Notes: generated by a model not told the origin, from the letters alone. A stretch of 64,000 nucleotides of DNA from Streptomyces actinomycinicus (GCF_016741775.1 NZ_JAERRK010000006.1:372001-436000); one strand, 5' to 3'. Counted from the stretch's first letter, positions 45,755 to 53,604 are shown. Made by a program: numbers and translations.

Positions 45755-46438
45755 CTAGGCCCCGTACGCCCGCAGGAACGCGCTCACCCCGCCGCTGATC
45801 AGGCGCTCCGCCTCCGCCGCCGGCAGCGGCAGGACGCCGTAGTGGGTCCGCTGGATGATGCTGTGCGAGATCAGGGCCGTGAAGTGGCCCGCGGCCAGCG
45901 CCGCGTCGCCGTGCAGGTTCAGCAGGCCGGCGTCCTCCAGGCGGGCCATCGCCTCGGTGACGGCCCGGCCGACCGGTTCCGGGCCGGCCTCGTGCCAGGC
46001 CTCGAGTACCTCGGGGGGTACGTGGTCGGCCTCCGCGTGGATGTGGCGGACCAGGGCGAAGTGGTTCGCGTACTCGGTCAGCAGTCCGCTGAACCCCCGG
46101 GCCAGCAAGACCAGATCGCGTTCCAGGTCCCCGGGGTGCGGCGGGTGCTCCGGGTCCAGCGCGGCGCGCAGGCGGGCCAGCTGAGCGTCGCGGACCTCGC
46201 TCGACGTCCACGTCACGACCGTCTGGAAGAGCTGGGCCTTGCCGCCGGGGAAGTGGTTGTAGAGCGTACGCGTGGAGACGTCGGCCGCGGCGGCGAGCGC
46301 GTCGACCGAGGCGCGCGCGTAGCCCTCGCGGCCGAAGACCGCGCACGCCGCGCTCGCGATAGCCATCTGTTTCCGGAGCTTGCGCGGGGACACCTCGCTC
46401 CGCGCCCGCTCCAGTCGGGACTCGTTCGTCTCGCCCAC
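45755..46438 (-). CDS. TetR-family transcriptional regulator
   Basis: A 227-residue repressor. The DNA-binding head is RKLRKQMAIASAACAVFGREGYARASVDALAAAADVSTRTLYNHFPGGKAQLF, textbook TetR/AcrR. The C-terminal helical domain (LVRHIHAEADHVPPEVLEAW, GHFTALISHSIIQR) belongs to the TetR_C_7/AefR-like branch. It is divergent from the FMN reductase/MFS operon, with two matching palindromes between them, so it should control both promoters. Confidence 0.93.
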   Translation of the reverse strand: MGETNESRLERARSEVSPRKLRKQMAIASAACAVFGREGYARASVDALAAAADVSTRTLYNHFPGGKAQLFQTVVTWTSSEVRDAQLARLRAALDPEHPPHPGDLERDLVLLARGFSGLLTEYANHFALVRHIHAEADHVPPEVLEAWHEAGPEPVGRAVTEAMARLEDAGLLNLHGDAALAAGHFTALISHSIIQRTHYGVLPLPAAEAERLISGGVSAFLRAYGA

Positions 46439-46474
46439 GTCCGCCTCCTCGGTGACCAGCCGACTCTAACTCAA

Positions 46475-46512
46475 TTACAACGTGCGTTGTAATTTTTACA
46501 ACGACCGTTGTA
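46475..46512. promoter_or_regulatory. Tandem TetR operators
   Basis: TTACAACGTGCGTTGTAA (46475-46492) is a perfect 18-base palindrome. TACAACGACCGTTGTA (46497-46512) repeats the core TACAACG-N2-CGTTGTA 21 bases on, two helical turns. Both lie between the divergent TetR gene and the FMN reductase gene. Confidence 0.85.
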
Positions 46513-46581
46513 CCTTGCTGGGGAGGCGATCGCCAGAAGCGGTCGCCCGCCATCGGATGCTCAGAACAGAGGGGGACGACT

Positions 46582-47211
46582 GTGTCCGTCATCGATTCCG
46601 CCACCGGTGCCCGCACCGCCGGGGACCGTCCGCTCCGCGTCGCCGTCGTCGTCGGCAGCGTGCGCGAGGGACGCCGGGGCCGGGCCGTCACCGACTGGTT
46701 CCTCGCGACGGCCGCCGGGGACCCGGGCTTCACCTTCGACGTCGTCGACCTCGCCGACGTCGACCTGCCGATGGTGCTGCCCGGCTACGGCGGTACGCCG
46801 AGCCCGGAGGCCGTCGCCGCGCTGCGGGAGGTGTCGCCGCGGCTCGCCGACGCCGACGCGTTCGTCGTCGTCACCCCCGAGTACAACCACAGCTTCCCGG
46901 CGTCCCTGAAGAACGTCATCGACTGGCACCACCGCGAGTGGCAGGCCAAGCCGGTCGGGTTCGTGTCGTACGGCGGTCTCGGCGGCGGGCTGCGGGCGGT
47001 GGAGCAGCTGCGGCTGGTCTTCGCCGAACTGCACGCGGTGACCGTGCGCGACTCGGTGAGCCTGCACGGGCCCTGGTCCGGCCTCGGCGAGGACGGCGTC
47101 CCGCGCGACGCGGACGTGTGCACCGGTGCCGCCAAGGGCATGCTCGGCCAACTCACCTGGTGGGGCCGGGCCTTGCGGTCCGCGCGCGCCGAGCGTCCCT
47201 ACGCGGGCTGA
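46582..47211 (+). CDS. NADPH-dependent FMN reductase family protein
   Basis: A 209-residue flavodoxin-like enzyme. LRVAVVVGSVREGRRGRAVTDWFL binds FMN phosphate, YGGTPSPEAVAAL follows, and VVVTPEYNHSFPASLKNVIDWHHREWQAKPVGFVSYGG is the family signature. It reduces FMN, quinones or azo compounds. The GTG at 46582 has a GAGGGGGA site. It lies 11 bases before the MFS gene, so the two form an operon under the TetR sites. Confidence 0.92.
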   Translation: MSVIDSATGARTAGDRPLRVAVVVGSVREGRRGRAVTDWFLATAAGDPGFTFDVVDLADVDLPMVLPGYGGTPSPEAVAALREVSPRLADADAFVVVTPEYNHSFPASLKNVIDWHHREWQAKPVGFVSYGGLGGGLRAVEQLRLVFAELHAVTVRDSVSLHGPWSGLGEDGVPRDADVCTGAAKGMLGQLTWWGRALRSARAERPYAG

Positions 47212-47222
47212 GGTACGACACG

Positions 47223-48998
47223 ATGCCCACCGCCCACCCCACCGACCCCGCCCGGCCGAGCCCCCCGGCCGACGAGGCGGACCCCGTTCCGGCCGCGGAC
47301 CACGCGGCTCCCGTTCCGGTCGCGGGCCACGAGGCTCCCGTTCCGGCCGCGGACCACGCGGCTCCCCTTCCGCCGACGGGCGAGGTGAGTCCCCTTCCGC
47401 CGGCCGGCGAGGTGGGTTCCGTTCCGCCGTCTGGCGAAGTGGTGGCACCCTCCCCCTCGGCCGGCGCCCCGGCGTCCGTCCCTTCGGCCGGCGCCCCGGC
47501 GTCCGTCCCCTCCGCCGCCCTCTACCGGATCGTCACCGTCGTGGTCCTCGGCTCGGTCATGGCCGTGCTCGACATGACCATCGTCAACGTCGCGATGCGG
47601 CACCTCTCGGAGTCGTTCGGTGCCCCGCTGGAGACCATCCAGTGGACCGCGACCGCCTACACCCTCGCGCTCGCCGCCGTCATTCCGACCGCGGGCTGGG
47701 CGATGGGCCGGATCGGAGCCAAGCGGACCTACACGGTCGCGCTGGCCCTCTTCACGCTGGGCTCCCTGCTCGCCGCCTGCGCCTGGGACGCGGGCAGTCT
47801 GATCGCGTTCCGTGTGCTGCAGGGCCTGGGCGGTGGTCTGCTCCAGCCGGTCGGTATGGCGATGGGTATGCGGGTCGCCGACCGGGCGCGGCTCGGCCGG
47901 GCGATGGGTCTGCTGGGGCTGCCCATCCTGGTCGGGCCGGTGGCCGGTCCGATGCTCGGCGGCTGGCTGGTGGACGCCGCCTCCTGGCACTGGATCTTCC
48001 TGATCAACCTGCCCGTCGGTGCGCTGGCGCTGCTGCTCGCCGTCCGACTGCTGCCGCCGGACACCCCGGACGTCCACCGCGCGAACCCGCCCCGGCGGCC
48101 GGACGCCCCAGACGCCCGCCGCGCGGACCCGCCCCGGCCGGACACCCCGGACGCCCGCCGCACAAGCCCGCCCCGGCGGCCGGACGCCCCGGACGCCCGC
48201 CGCGCGGACCCGCCCCGGCTGGACGTCCCGGGCCTGCTGATGCTCTCGCCCGGGCTGGCGCTGCTCCTGTACGGCCTCGCGCGTGGCGGTGAACGCGGTG
48301 ATTTCACGGCGCCCGGCACACTGCTCCCGACGCTGGCCGGTGCCGCGCTCGCGGCGGCCTTCGTACGGCGCTCGCTCTCCGCCCGCGCCCCACTGCTGGA
48401 CCTGCGGCTGCTGCGGAACCGCACCTTCGCCGCCGGTATCGGCACCCTCGCCCCGTTCACCTGCGGTTACTTCGGGTCGATGCTCCTCGGACCGCTGTAC
48501 TGGCAGCAGGAACGGGGCCTGAGCGCAGCGGCGGCCGGACTGCTCGGGGCGCCGGTCGGGCTCGTGGTCGGTACGGCGATGCAGATCGCGGCCCGCCGGG
48601 TGGACCGGGTCGCGCCGCGCCGGCTGATCGCGGCCGGGTGCGCGGTGGCCGCCCTGGGCATGGCCCTGCTGGCGTGGCAGACGGGTACGGCCGGGGTGTC
48701 CCCCTGGCGGATCGTGGTCGCGGGCATGGTCATGAGCGCGGGCGCCGGAATGACGCTGATGCCGGCGATGACCACGGCGACCCGCGACCTGCCTCCGGAC
48801 CGGCTGGCCGGGGCGAGCACCGCGCTGAGTATCAACGCCCAGCTGGGGGCGTCCGCCGGTACGGCCGTGCTGTCGGTGGTGCTGGGCGCGACGGGACCGG
48901 ACCCGGCCGGATTCCGGCTCACCTACGCCGTGGCGGCGGTGTTCCTCGCCCTGGGCATCCCGTCGGCACTGCGGCTCCCGGGCCGGAGCCGGACCTGA
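47223..48998 (+). CDS. MFS drug exporter (EmrB/QacA type) with repeat-expanded loops
   Basis: A 591-residue transporter of the 14-helix DHA2 family. VMAVLDMTIVNVAMRHLSESF holds the motif D1 segment, GRIGAKRTYTVALALFTLGSLLAACA motif A, and RVLQGLGGGLLQPVGM and PMLGGWLVDAASWHWIFLINLPVG motif C and beyond. Two features are odd. The first ~100 residues are low complexity (AADHAAPVPVAGHEAPVPAAD, SAGAPASVPSAGAPASVPSA). The central cytoplasmic loop (~280-340) carries four RRPDAPDARRADPP-type repeats. Both are encoded by tandem DNA repeats. It is the second gene of the FMN reductase operon and probably exports the inducer. Confidence 0.9.
   Translation: MPTAHPTDPARPSPPADEADPVPAADHAAPVPVAGHEAPVPAADHAAPLPPTGEVSPLPPAGEVGSVPPSGEVVAPSPSAGAPASVPSAGAPASVPSAALYRIVTVVVLGSVMAVLDMTIVNVAMRHLSESFGAPLETIQWTATAYTLALAAVIPTAGWAMGRIGAKRTYTVALALFTLGSLLAACAWDAGSLIAFRVLQGLGGGLLQPVGMAMGMRVADRARLGRAMGLLGLPILVGPVAGPMLGGWLVDAASWHWIFLINLPVGALALLLAVRLLPPDTPDVHRANPPRRPDAPDARRADPPRPDTPDARRTSPPRRPDAPDARRADPPRLDVPGLLMLSPGLALLLYGLARGGERGDFTAPGTLLPTLAGAALAAAFVRRSLSARAPLLDLRLLRNRTFAAGIGTLAPFTCGYFGSMLLGPLYWQQERGLSAAAAGLLGAPVGLVVGTAMQIAARRVDRVAPRRLIAAGCAVAALGMALLAWQTGTAGVSPWRIVVAGMVMSAGAGMTLMPAMTTATRDLPPDRLAGASTALSINAQLGASAGTAVLSVVLGATGPDPAGFRLTYAVAAVFLALGIPSALRLPGRSRT
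48055..48225 (+). repeat. Minisatellite in the MFS cytoplasmic loop
   Basis: Three to four ~36-45-base units rich in CCGGACGCCCCGGACGCCC encode RRPDAPDARRADPP repeats within the MFS gene. All unit lengths preserve the frame. Confidence 0.8.
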
Positions 48999-49005
48999 GC
49001 AGCGC

Positions 49006-49200
49006 CGGAGCCGAGCCGAGCCGAGCCGAGCCTGGCCGGAGGCGAGCTGAGCCGGGGCCGGGCTTGACCGGAGGCGAGCTGAGCCGGGGCCGGGCTTGAC
49101 CGGAGGCGAGCTGAGCCTGGCCGGAGCCGAGCCGAGCCGAGCCGAGCCTGGCCGGAGGCGGGCTGAGCCGGGGCCGGGTATGACCGGAGCCGGGGCTGAC
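49006..49200. repeat. Tandem 32-base and 5-base repeats between MFS and ribA
   Basis: Pentamers GAGCC (four to five in a row at 49008-49033 and 49125-49148) flank copies of a 32-base unit containing GAGCTGAGCCGGGGCCGGGC and TTGACCGGAGGC (from 49044, 49076 and degenerate ones to 49200). The area between 48999 and 49283 has no gene. Confidence 0.85.
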
Positions 49201-49283
49201 CCAGGGCTGAGCGCCCCGGCGCCCCGGGGGCTTCCGGATCGGGCCGACGGACGGACGGGGGCGGCTTGGTCCGGGAGGGGCTC

Positions 49284-49919
49284 CTAACCGACGTTCAGCC
49301 CCGTCAGTTCGGCCAGCGGCAGCGTGTGCTGGGTCTGCAGGACCTTGGCGCGCAGGTAGCGGACGTTGTGGGCGGTGGTGAAGACACCGGTCGGCACCCG
49401 GTCCCGTACGGCGACGCCCAGTGAACGCAACTGCCCGGCCTTGTCGGGGTTGTTGGACAGCAGGTCCAGCTCCGTGACGCCGAGGGCGGCGAGCATCTGC
49501 GCGGCGGCCGTGTAGTCGCGGGCGTCCTCCGGGAGGCCGAGCGCGGCGTTCGCCTCGTAGGTGTCGAGACCCTGGTCCTGGAGGGCGTAGGCGTCGAGCT
49601 TGTTGTAGAGGCCGATGCCACGGCCCTCCTGGCGGAGGTAGAGCAGGACGCCGCCTCGGTCGGCGATGCGTTCGACGGCCTCGCGCAGCTGGGGACCGCA
49701 GTCGCAGCGGGCCGAGCCGAAGACGTCGCCGGTCAGGCACTCGGAGTGCAGCCGCACCAGCGGGACGGGGCCGGGCTCGCCGAGGACGACGGCGATGTGC
49801 TCCTGGCCGTCGGCGAGGCCGTGGAAGGTGACGATGTCCGCGTCGGCGCTGTAGCCGTCGGCGAACCGCAGCGGTACCCGGACGCGGGCGCGCGGGGTGG
49901 CGGCGGGGATGTCGGGCAT
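49284..49919 (-). CDS. ribA: Stand-alone GTP cyclohydrolase II
   Basis: A 211-residue enzyme that opens GTP to the 2,5-diaminopyrimidine, the first riboflavin step. The zinc site is HSECLTGDVFGSARCDCG (three Cys), the catalytic region is YLRQEGRGIGLYNKLDAYALQDQG, and DLLSNNPDK binds GTP. Unlike the housekeeping fused RibBA, no DHBP synthase domain is attached. The ATG at 49919 is preferred, since CCGGAG lies upstream and MPDIPAATPR begins the chain; the frame from 49946 would start inside a palindromic operator. It is probably part of a MarR-controlled module with the RibD-like gene. Confidence 0.92.
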   Translation of the reverse strand: MPDIPAATPRARVRVPLRFADGYSADADIVTFHGLADGQEHIAVVLGEPGPVPLVRLHSECLTGDVFGSARCDCGPQLREAVERIADRGGVLLYLRQEGRGIGLYNKLDAYALQDQGLDTYEANAALGLPEDARDYTAAAQMLAALGVTELDLLSNNPDKAGQLRSLGVAVRDRVPTGVFTTAHNVRYLRAKVLQTQHTLPLAELTGLNVG

Positions 49920-49943
49920 GCGGGTCTCCGGGTTCCGTCGAGT

Positions 49944-49969
49944 CATCTGCTTCAGATTTGAAGCAGATG
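49944..49969 (-). promoter_or_regulatory. Palindromic operator upstream of ribA
   Basis: CATCTGCTTCA-GATT-TGAAGCAGATG is an 11-bp perfect inverted repeat. Its core TTCAGATTTGAA (49951-49962) matches TTCAAACTTGAA upstream of the RibD-like gene at 10 of 12 positions. Confidence 0.75.
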
Positions 49970-50015
49970 CCGGTTCGAGACCCTACCCCATGCTTAAAAG
50001 TTGAATCAATGGTGT

Positions 50016-50549
50016 TCAGTCGGACGGCGAGCCGGAGCACGGCGAGGACCGCCGGCGCCACGGCACCTCCTCCGCCCCGGCCCGCGTCCCGTCGTCCTCG
50101 CCCTGCAGCCCCCGCGCGATGCCCGTGCAGATCTCCTCCAGCTGCCCCACCTGCTCAGGAGTGATCCGGTCGAACAATGTGCTGCGCACCGTCTCGACGT
50201 GCCCGGGTGCCGTACGCTCCAGTAGGGCCATCCCCTCGTCCGTCAGTGCCGCGAGCGAGCTGCGCTTGTCCCAGCTGCAGGTCTCGCGGCGCACCAGGCC
50301 GTCCCGTTCCAGCCGGGACACCACGTACGTCAGCCTGCTCCGCGTGATCTTCAGCGTCTCGGCGAGATCGGTCATGCGCAGCTGCCGGTCGGGTGCCTCG
50401 GAGAGGTTGGCCAGCACCGAGTAGAAGAGGTGCGGCATGCCGCCGTCCTGCTGGAGCTGCCGGTCGATCGCGTCCTCGAGGAGGCGGGACGCGGCGATGT
50501 AGGCGCGCCAGGCGCGCTGCTCCTCGGGGGTGAGCCAGCGGGTCGTCAT
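50016..50549 (-). CDS. MarR-family transcriptional regulator
   Basis: A 177-residue winged-helix regulator: AYIAASRLLEDAIDRQLQQDGGMPHLFYSVLANLSEAPDRQLRMTDLAETLKITRSRLTYVVSRLERDGLVRRETCSWDKRSSLAALTDEG. A single Cys (RRETCSWDKRS) lies in the wing and could sense oxidation. The ATG at 50549 is preferred over 50600, which would cover the operator. The gene sits between ribA and the divergent RibD-like gene and should bind the TTCA-N4-TGAA palindromes at both. Confidence 0.9.
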   Translation of the reverse strand: MTTRWLTPEEQRAWRAYIAASRLLEDAIDRQLQQDGGMPHLFYSVLANLSEAPDRQLRMTDLAETLKITRSRLTYVVSRLERDGLVRRETCSWDKRSSLAALTDEGMALLERTAPGHVETVRSTLFDRITPEQVGQLEEICTGIARGLQGEDDGTRAGAEEVPWRRRSSPCSGSPSD

Positions 50550-50560
50550 GTCGCCAGTGT

Positions 50561-50580
50561 AAGTTTGTTTCAAACTTGAA
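50561..50580. promoter_or_regulatory. Operator between marR and the RibD-like gene
   Basis: AAGTTTGTTTCAAACTTGAA contains two overlapping palindromes: AAGTTTG-TTT-CAAACTT and TTCAAACTTGAA. The latter core recurs upstream of ribA (49951-49962). Confidence 0.75.
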
Positions 50581-50629
50581 CCAAGCGGTCTGCCTGTCAA
50601 CCGTCCGCCCTCCGGAAGAGAGTGCGCCG

Positions 50630-51763
50630 ATGCCCCTGCCGTACGTGCTGCTGTCCGCCGCCGTGTCCCTCGACGGCTACCTGGACGACACCGGCCCCGA
50701 ACGGCTCCTGCTGTCCAGCCCGGCCGACTTCGACCGGGTCGACGAGGTACGGGCCTCCGTGGACGCCATCCTCGTCGGCGCCGGCACCATCCGCGCCGAC
50801 AACCCGCGCCTGCTGGTCAACTCCGCCGAGCGCCGCGCGGCCCGCACCCGGGCGGGCAGGTCCGAGTGCCCGCTCAAGGTCACCGTCACCGCCTCCGGCG
50901 ACCTCGACCCCGCGGCCAACTTCTGGCACACCGGCGGCGAAAAGCTCGTCTACACGACCGACAAGGGTGCCGAACGGGCCTCCGGTCTCCTCGGGAGCAG
51001 CGCCGACGTCGTCCCGCTCGGCCCTGACCTGGACTGGCGGGACCTGCTGGAGCACCTGCACGACGTGCGCGGGGTCGGGCGCCTGATGGTGGAGGGCGGC
51101 GGACAGGTCCACACCCAGCTGCTCCGGCAGGGGCTCGCCGACGAACTGCAACTGGTCCTCGCCCCGCTGTTCGTCGGCGATCCCGCGGCCCCGCGGCTCT
51201 TCGGGCCGGGCGGCTACCAGGGCGGACGCCTGCGCCTGTGCGACACCCGCCGGATCGAGGACGTCGTTCTCATGCGCTACGAGCCCACGGCCCCCGGCGC
51301 CGGCCCGGTCCCCACCGCCGCCGACCGCCACTGGCTGCGCACCGCCTGCGAGCTGGCCGCGCTGTGCCCGCCGTCGGACACGGCGTTCAGCGTCGGCGCG
51401 GTCGTGGTCGCGGCCGACGGCACGGAACTGGCCCGCGGTCACTCCCGCGAAGGCGCCGACCCGGTGGTCCACGCCGAAGAGGCGGCCCTCGCGAAGACCG
51501 ACCCCGCCGATCCGCGGCTGCCCGGCGCCACGGTCTACAGCAGCCTGGAGCCCTGCGCCCGCCGCGCCTCCCGCCCCGCCCCCTGCGCCGAGCGGATCCT
51601 CGCGGCGGGCGTGCGCCGCGTGGTCACGGCATGGCGGGAGCCGGACACGTTCGTCGCGGGCGCCGACGGGACGGGGGTGCTCCGCGCCGGGGGCGCGCAG
51701 GTCGTCGTGCTGCCGGAGCTGGAGGAACTCGCCAAGGCGCCGAACGCCCACCTCCTGGGGTGA
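50630..51763 (+). CDS. RibD-like bifunctional protein with reversed domain order
   Basis: A 377-residue protein. Residues 1-220 are a dihydrofolate-reductase-like RibD_C reductase: VLLSAAVSLDGYLDDTGPERLLLSSPADFDRVDEVRASVDAILVGAGTIRADNPRL, then LMVEGGGQVHTQLLRQGLADELQLVLAPLFVG. Residues ~232-377 are a zinc deaminase: VGAVVV, HAEEAAL (His 281, Glu 283) and LEPCARRASRPAPCAERI (Cys 309, 319). Canonical RibD has the deaminase first, so this is a swapped fusion. Catalytic and zinc residues are all present. With ribA it would make diaminopyrimidine to 5-amino-6-ribitylaminouracil phosphate; no other riboflavin gene is nearby. Confidence 0.88.
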   Translation: MPLPYVLLSAAVSLDGYLDDTGPERLLLSSPADFDRVDEVRASVDAILVGAGTIRADNPRLLVNSAERRAARTRAGRSECPLKVTVTASGDLDPAANFWHTGGEKLVYTTDKGAERASGLLGSSADVVPLGPDLDWRDLLEHLHDVRGVGRLMVEGGGQVHTQLLRQGLADELQLVLAPLFVGDPAAPRLFGPGGYQGGRLRLCDTRRIEDVVLMRYEPTAPGAGPVPTAADRHWLRTACELAALCPPSDTAFSVGAVVVAADGTELARGHSREGADPVVHAEEAALAKTDPADPRLPGATVYSSLEPCARRASRPAPCAERILAAGVRRVVTAWREPDTFVAGADGTGVLRAGGAQVVVLPELEELAKAPNAHLLG

Positions 51764-51885
51764 GGAGCGCCGGGTGCGGAGGTGCCCCCGGGGCCGGAAA
51801 CACCCGCCGGGTGAGGACCGGTCCCGTCCGGGGGCCGGAAGCACCAACCGGGGGTGCGAACCGGCCCATCCCGTGGCCGGAAACA

Positions 51886-51922
51886 CTCAGGGCCCGGAAT
51901 CCATTGGATTCCGGGCCCTGAG
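51886..51922 (-). terminator. Terminator of tRNA-fMet
   Basis: 17-bp stem with inner part CAGGGCCCGGAATCC and loop ATT, 8 bases 3' of the minus-strand tRNA-fMet. It also faces the end of the RibD-like gene. Confidence 0.85.
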
Positions 51923-51929
51923 CCTTCAG

Positions 51930-52003
51930 TAGCGGGGACAGGATTTGAACCTGCGACCTCTGGGTTATGAGCCCAGCGAGCTACCGAGCTGCTCCACCCC
52001 GCG
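51930..52003 (-). tRNA. tRNA-fMet (CAT), initiator
   Basis: The anticodon loop is CTCATAA, and the three consecutive GC pairs (GGG/CCC) in the anticodon stem are the initiator hallmark. The first base C1 opposes U72 (unpaired), as needed for formylation. Acceptor CGCGGGG/CCCCGC, T loop GTTCAAATC, CCA not encoded. Confidence 0.95.
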
Positions 52004-52300
52004 TCGTTGTGTCTCCAGTGTACGCCATGCGCGGGACGCCTCGCACACGCCTTTCCCCGGGCCCGCCGGCGAGCAGTGCTTCGTCACGCACGGTAAGCGG
52101 TCGGGAGCCCTCCGCTTAACACCTGAGTAACCATCAAAACCCTGAGTGACTGCTGAATATTCCGGAAGCGCGGCCAACTCGTCCGATTCGGCCGCGTACT
52201 TGCCGATAGATCCGCGGGCAAAACGTTAATGATCAAGCCGAACGGCTTGGAAAGTGACCAGCAGGTCTATTAACGTTCGATAACGCAGCGCGGTCGTCCC
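52004..52300. other. Promoter region of the M23 peptidase transcript
   Basis: No gene. It contains the inverted repeat TAAGCGG-N11-CCGCTTA (~52095) and a low-GC stretch at 52220-52285 (AAACGTTAATGATC, TATTAACGTTCGATAACG) that likely holds the promoter for the riboswitch transcript. Confidence 0.45.
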
Positions 52301-52480
52301 AGCCGTCACAAGAGGCGGCTCCGTGCGCACGCGCCGAATCCCGCAAGGGAACCGGGGAACCACCATCCTGGGGTGAATCACGCGGATGCGCTCGTGAACT
52401 CACGGAGTCACGAGCGGTATACGCGCGTAGGAGACCTTCCTGCTCCGAACCCGTCAGCTAACCCGGTAGGCGGAGGAAGG
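52301..52480 (+). ncRNA. c-di-AMP riboswitch (ydaO-yuaA type)
   Basis: Conserved blocks of the ydaO motif occur in order: CGCCGAATCCCG (52332), GGGAACCGGGGAACC (~52347), TGGGGTGAATCACGC (52369), and CCGAACCCGTCAGCTAACCC with GGTAGGCGG (52445-52474). This RNA binds cyclic di-AMP and in actinobacteria lowers expression of cell-wall hydrolases when the ligand is abundant. It ends about 20 bases before the GTG of an M23 peptidase, exactly the expected target. Ends are estimates. Confidence 0.9.
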
Positions 52481-52496
52481 AAAGGAGTACGCCCGC

Positions 52497-53546
52497 GTGG
52501 CGTCCAACCGGCCTGCCCCCGAAGCCCCGTTCATACCGGCACAGCGCGAGTCCGAGACCTTCGGCTACGACGCCTATCGTGCGGAGGAAGGCCCCTGGGA
52601 GGAATGGAATCCCACTGAGGAGTCCATCGCCCCGGTCCGCGGCCGGCACCGCGTCGCCAAGCAGCGCGGCGGGTTCGCGCGCAGCTCCACCGTCCTCGGC
52701 GTCGGTGTGATCGCCGCGGTGGGCGCGGGCGGCATGGCCAGCGCCAACACCGGCAAGCCGCCGGTCTCCATCTCCCTCCCGGACCTGCCCTCCGTCGGGT
52801 CCCTCTTCGACGACGGCTCCGCCAAGGCTCCTGAGGCCGCCACCACGCTCAGCAACGTCGGCGTCACCTCCGTCGAGGACGAGCAGGGCGGTGACGCCGG
52901 CGAGGCCCTGCGCAACCGGATCATGGCCCAGGCCGAGCAGCAGCAGGGCCAGGCCGACAGCAAGGCCAATGCCGTCGCGCTGGCCGCCGCCGAGAAGCAG
53001 ACCGCCGACGCGGCAGCCAAGGCGGAGAAGGAGGCCGCCGCCAAGGCCGCCACCGCCAAGGAGAAGGCCGAGGCCGACGCCAAGAAGGCGGCGGAGGCCG
53101 CCAAGCAGGAGGCGGAGGAGAAGCGTCTGGCCGAGGTGGCCAAGCAGTACGCGCTCCCGACCTCCTCGTACACGATCACCTCGACGTTCGGCCAGGCCGG
53201 CTCGATGTGGTCCTCCGGCTACCACACCGGTCTCGACTTCGCCGCCCCCACCGGCACCCTCATCAAGGCCGTGCACAGCGGCAAGATCACCGAGGCGGGC
53301 TGGGCCGGCTCCTACGGCTACCGCACGATCCTCACCCTGGACGACGGCACCGAGCTGTGGTTCTGCCACCAGTCCTCGATCAGTGTCTCCGTCGGCCAGC
53401 AGGTCTCCACCGGCGAGGTCATCGGCCGCGTCGGCGCCACCGGCAACGTCACCGGCCCGCACCTGCACCTGGAGGTCCACCCCGGCGGCCAGGCCACCGG
53501 CATCGACCCGATGGCATGGCTGCGGGACAAGGGCCTCAACCCCTGA
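52497..53546 (+). CDS. M23 family (LytM-type) cell-wall peptidase
   Basis: A 349-residue protein. A cytoplasmic N-terminus (~60 residues, basic end RGRHRVAKQRGGFAR) precedes one hydrophobic helix (STVLGVGVIAAVGAGGMA) acting as signal or anchor. A long Ala/Lys/Glu coiled coil follows (residues ~145-215). The catalytic LytM domain has the zinc ligands in YHTGLDFAAPTGT and HLHLEVHPGG, with GATGNVTGP between. All ligands are present, so it should cleave peptide cross-links in peptidoglycan. The gene is controlled by the c-di-AMP riboswitch in its leader; GGAG lies 11 bases before the GTG. Confidence 0.92.
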   Translation: MASNRPAPEAPFIPAQRESETFGYDAYRAEEGPWEEWNPTEESIAPVRGRHRVAKQRGGFARSSTVLGVGVIAAVGAGGMASANTGKPPVSISLPDLPSVGSLFDDGSAKAPEAATTLSNVGVTSVEDEQGGDAGEALRNRIMAQAEQQQGQADSKANAVALAAAEKQTADAAAKAEKEAAAKAATAKEKAEADAKKAAEAAKQEAEEKRLAEVAKQYALPTSSYTITSTFGQAGSMWSSGYHTGLDFAAPTGTLIKAVHSGKITEAGWAGSYGYRTILTLDDGTELWFCHQSSISVSVGQQVSTGEVIGRVGATGNVTGPHLHLEVHPGGQATGIDPMAWLRDKGLNP

Positions 53547-53571
53547 TCAACCCCTGATCCTTCCCGCGACC

Positions 53572-53604
53572 CCTGCCCGGCCCTGCCAGGTCCGGTCGGG
53601 CAGG
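53572..53604 (+). terminator. Terminator of the M23 peptidase gene
   Basis: 11-bp stem CCTGCCCGGCC / GGTCGGGCAGG with one G-T pair, loop of 11, 26 bases after the stop. Confidence 0.7.
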
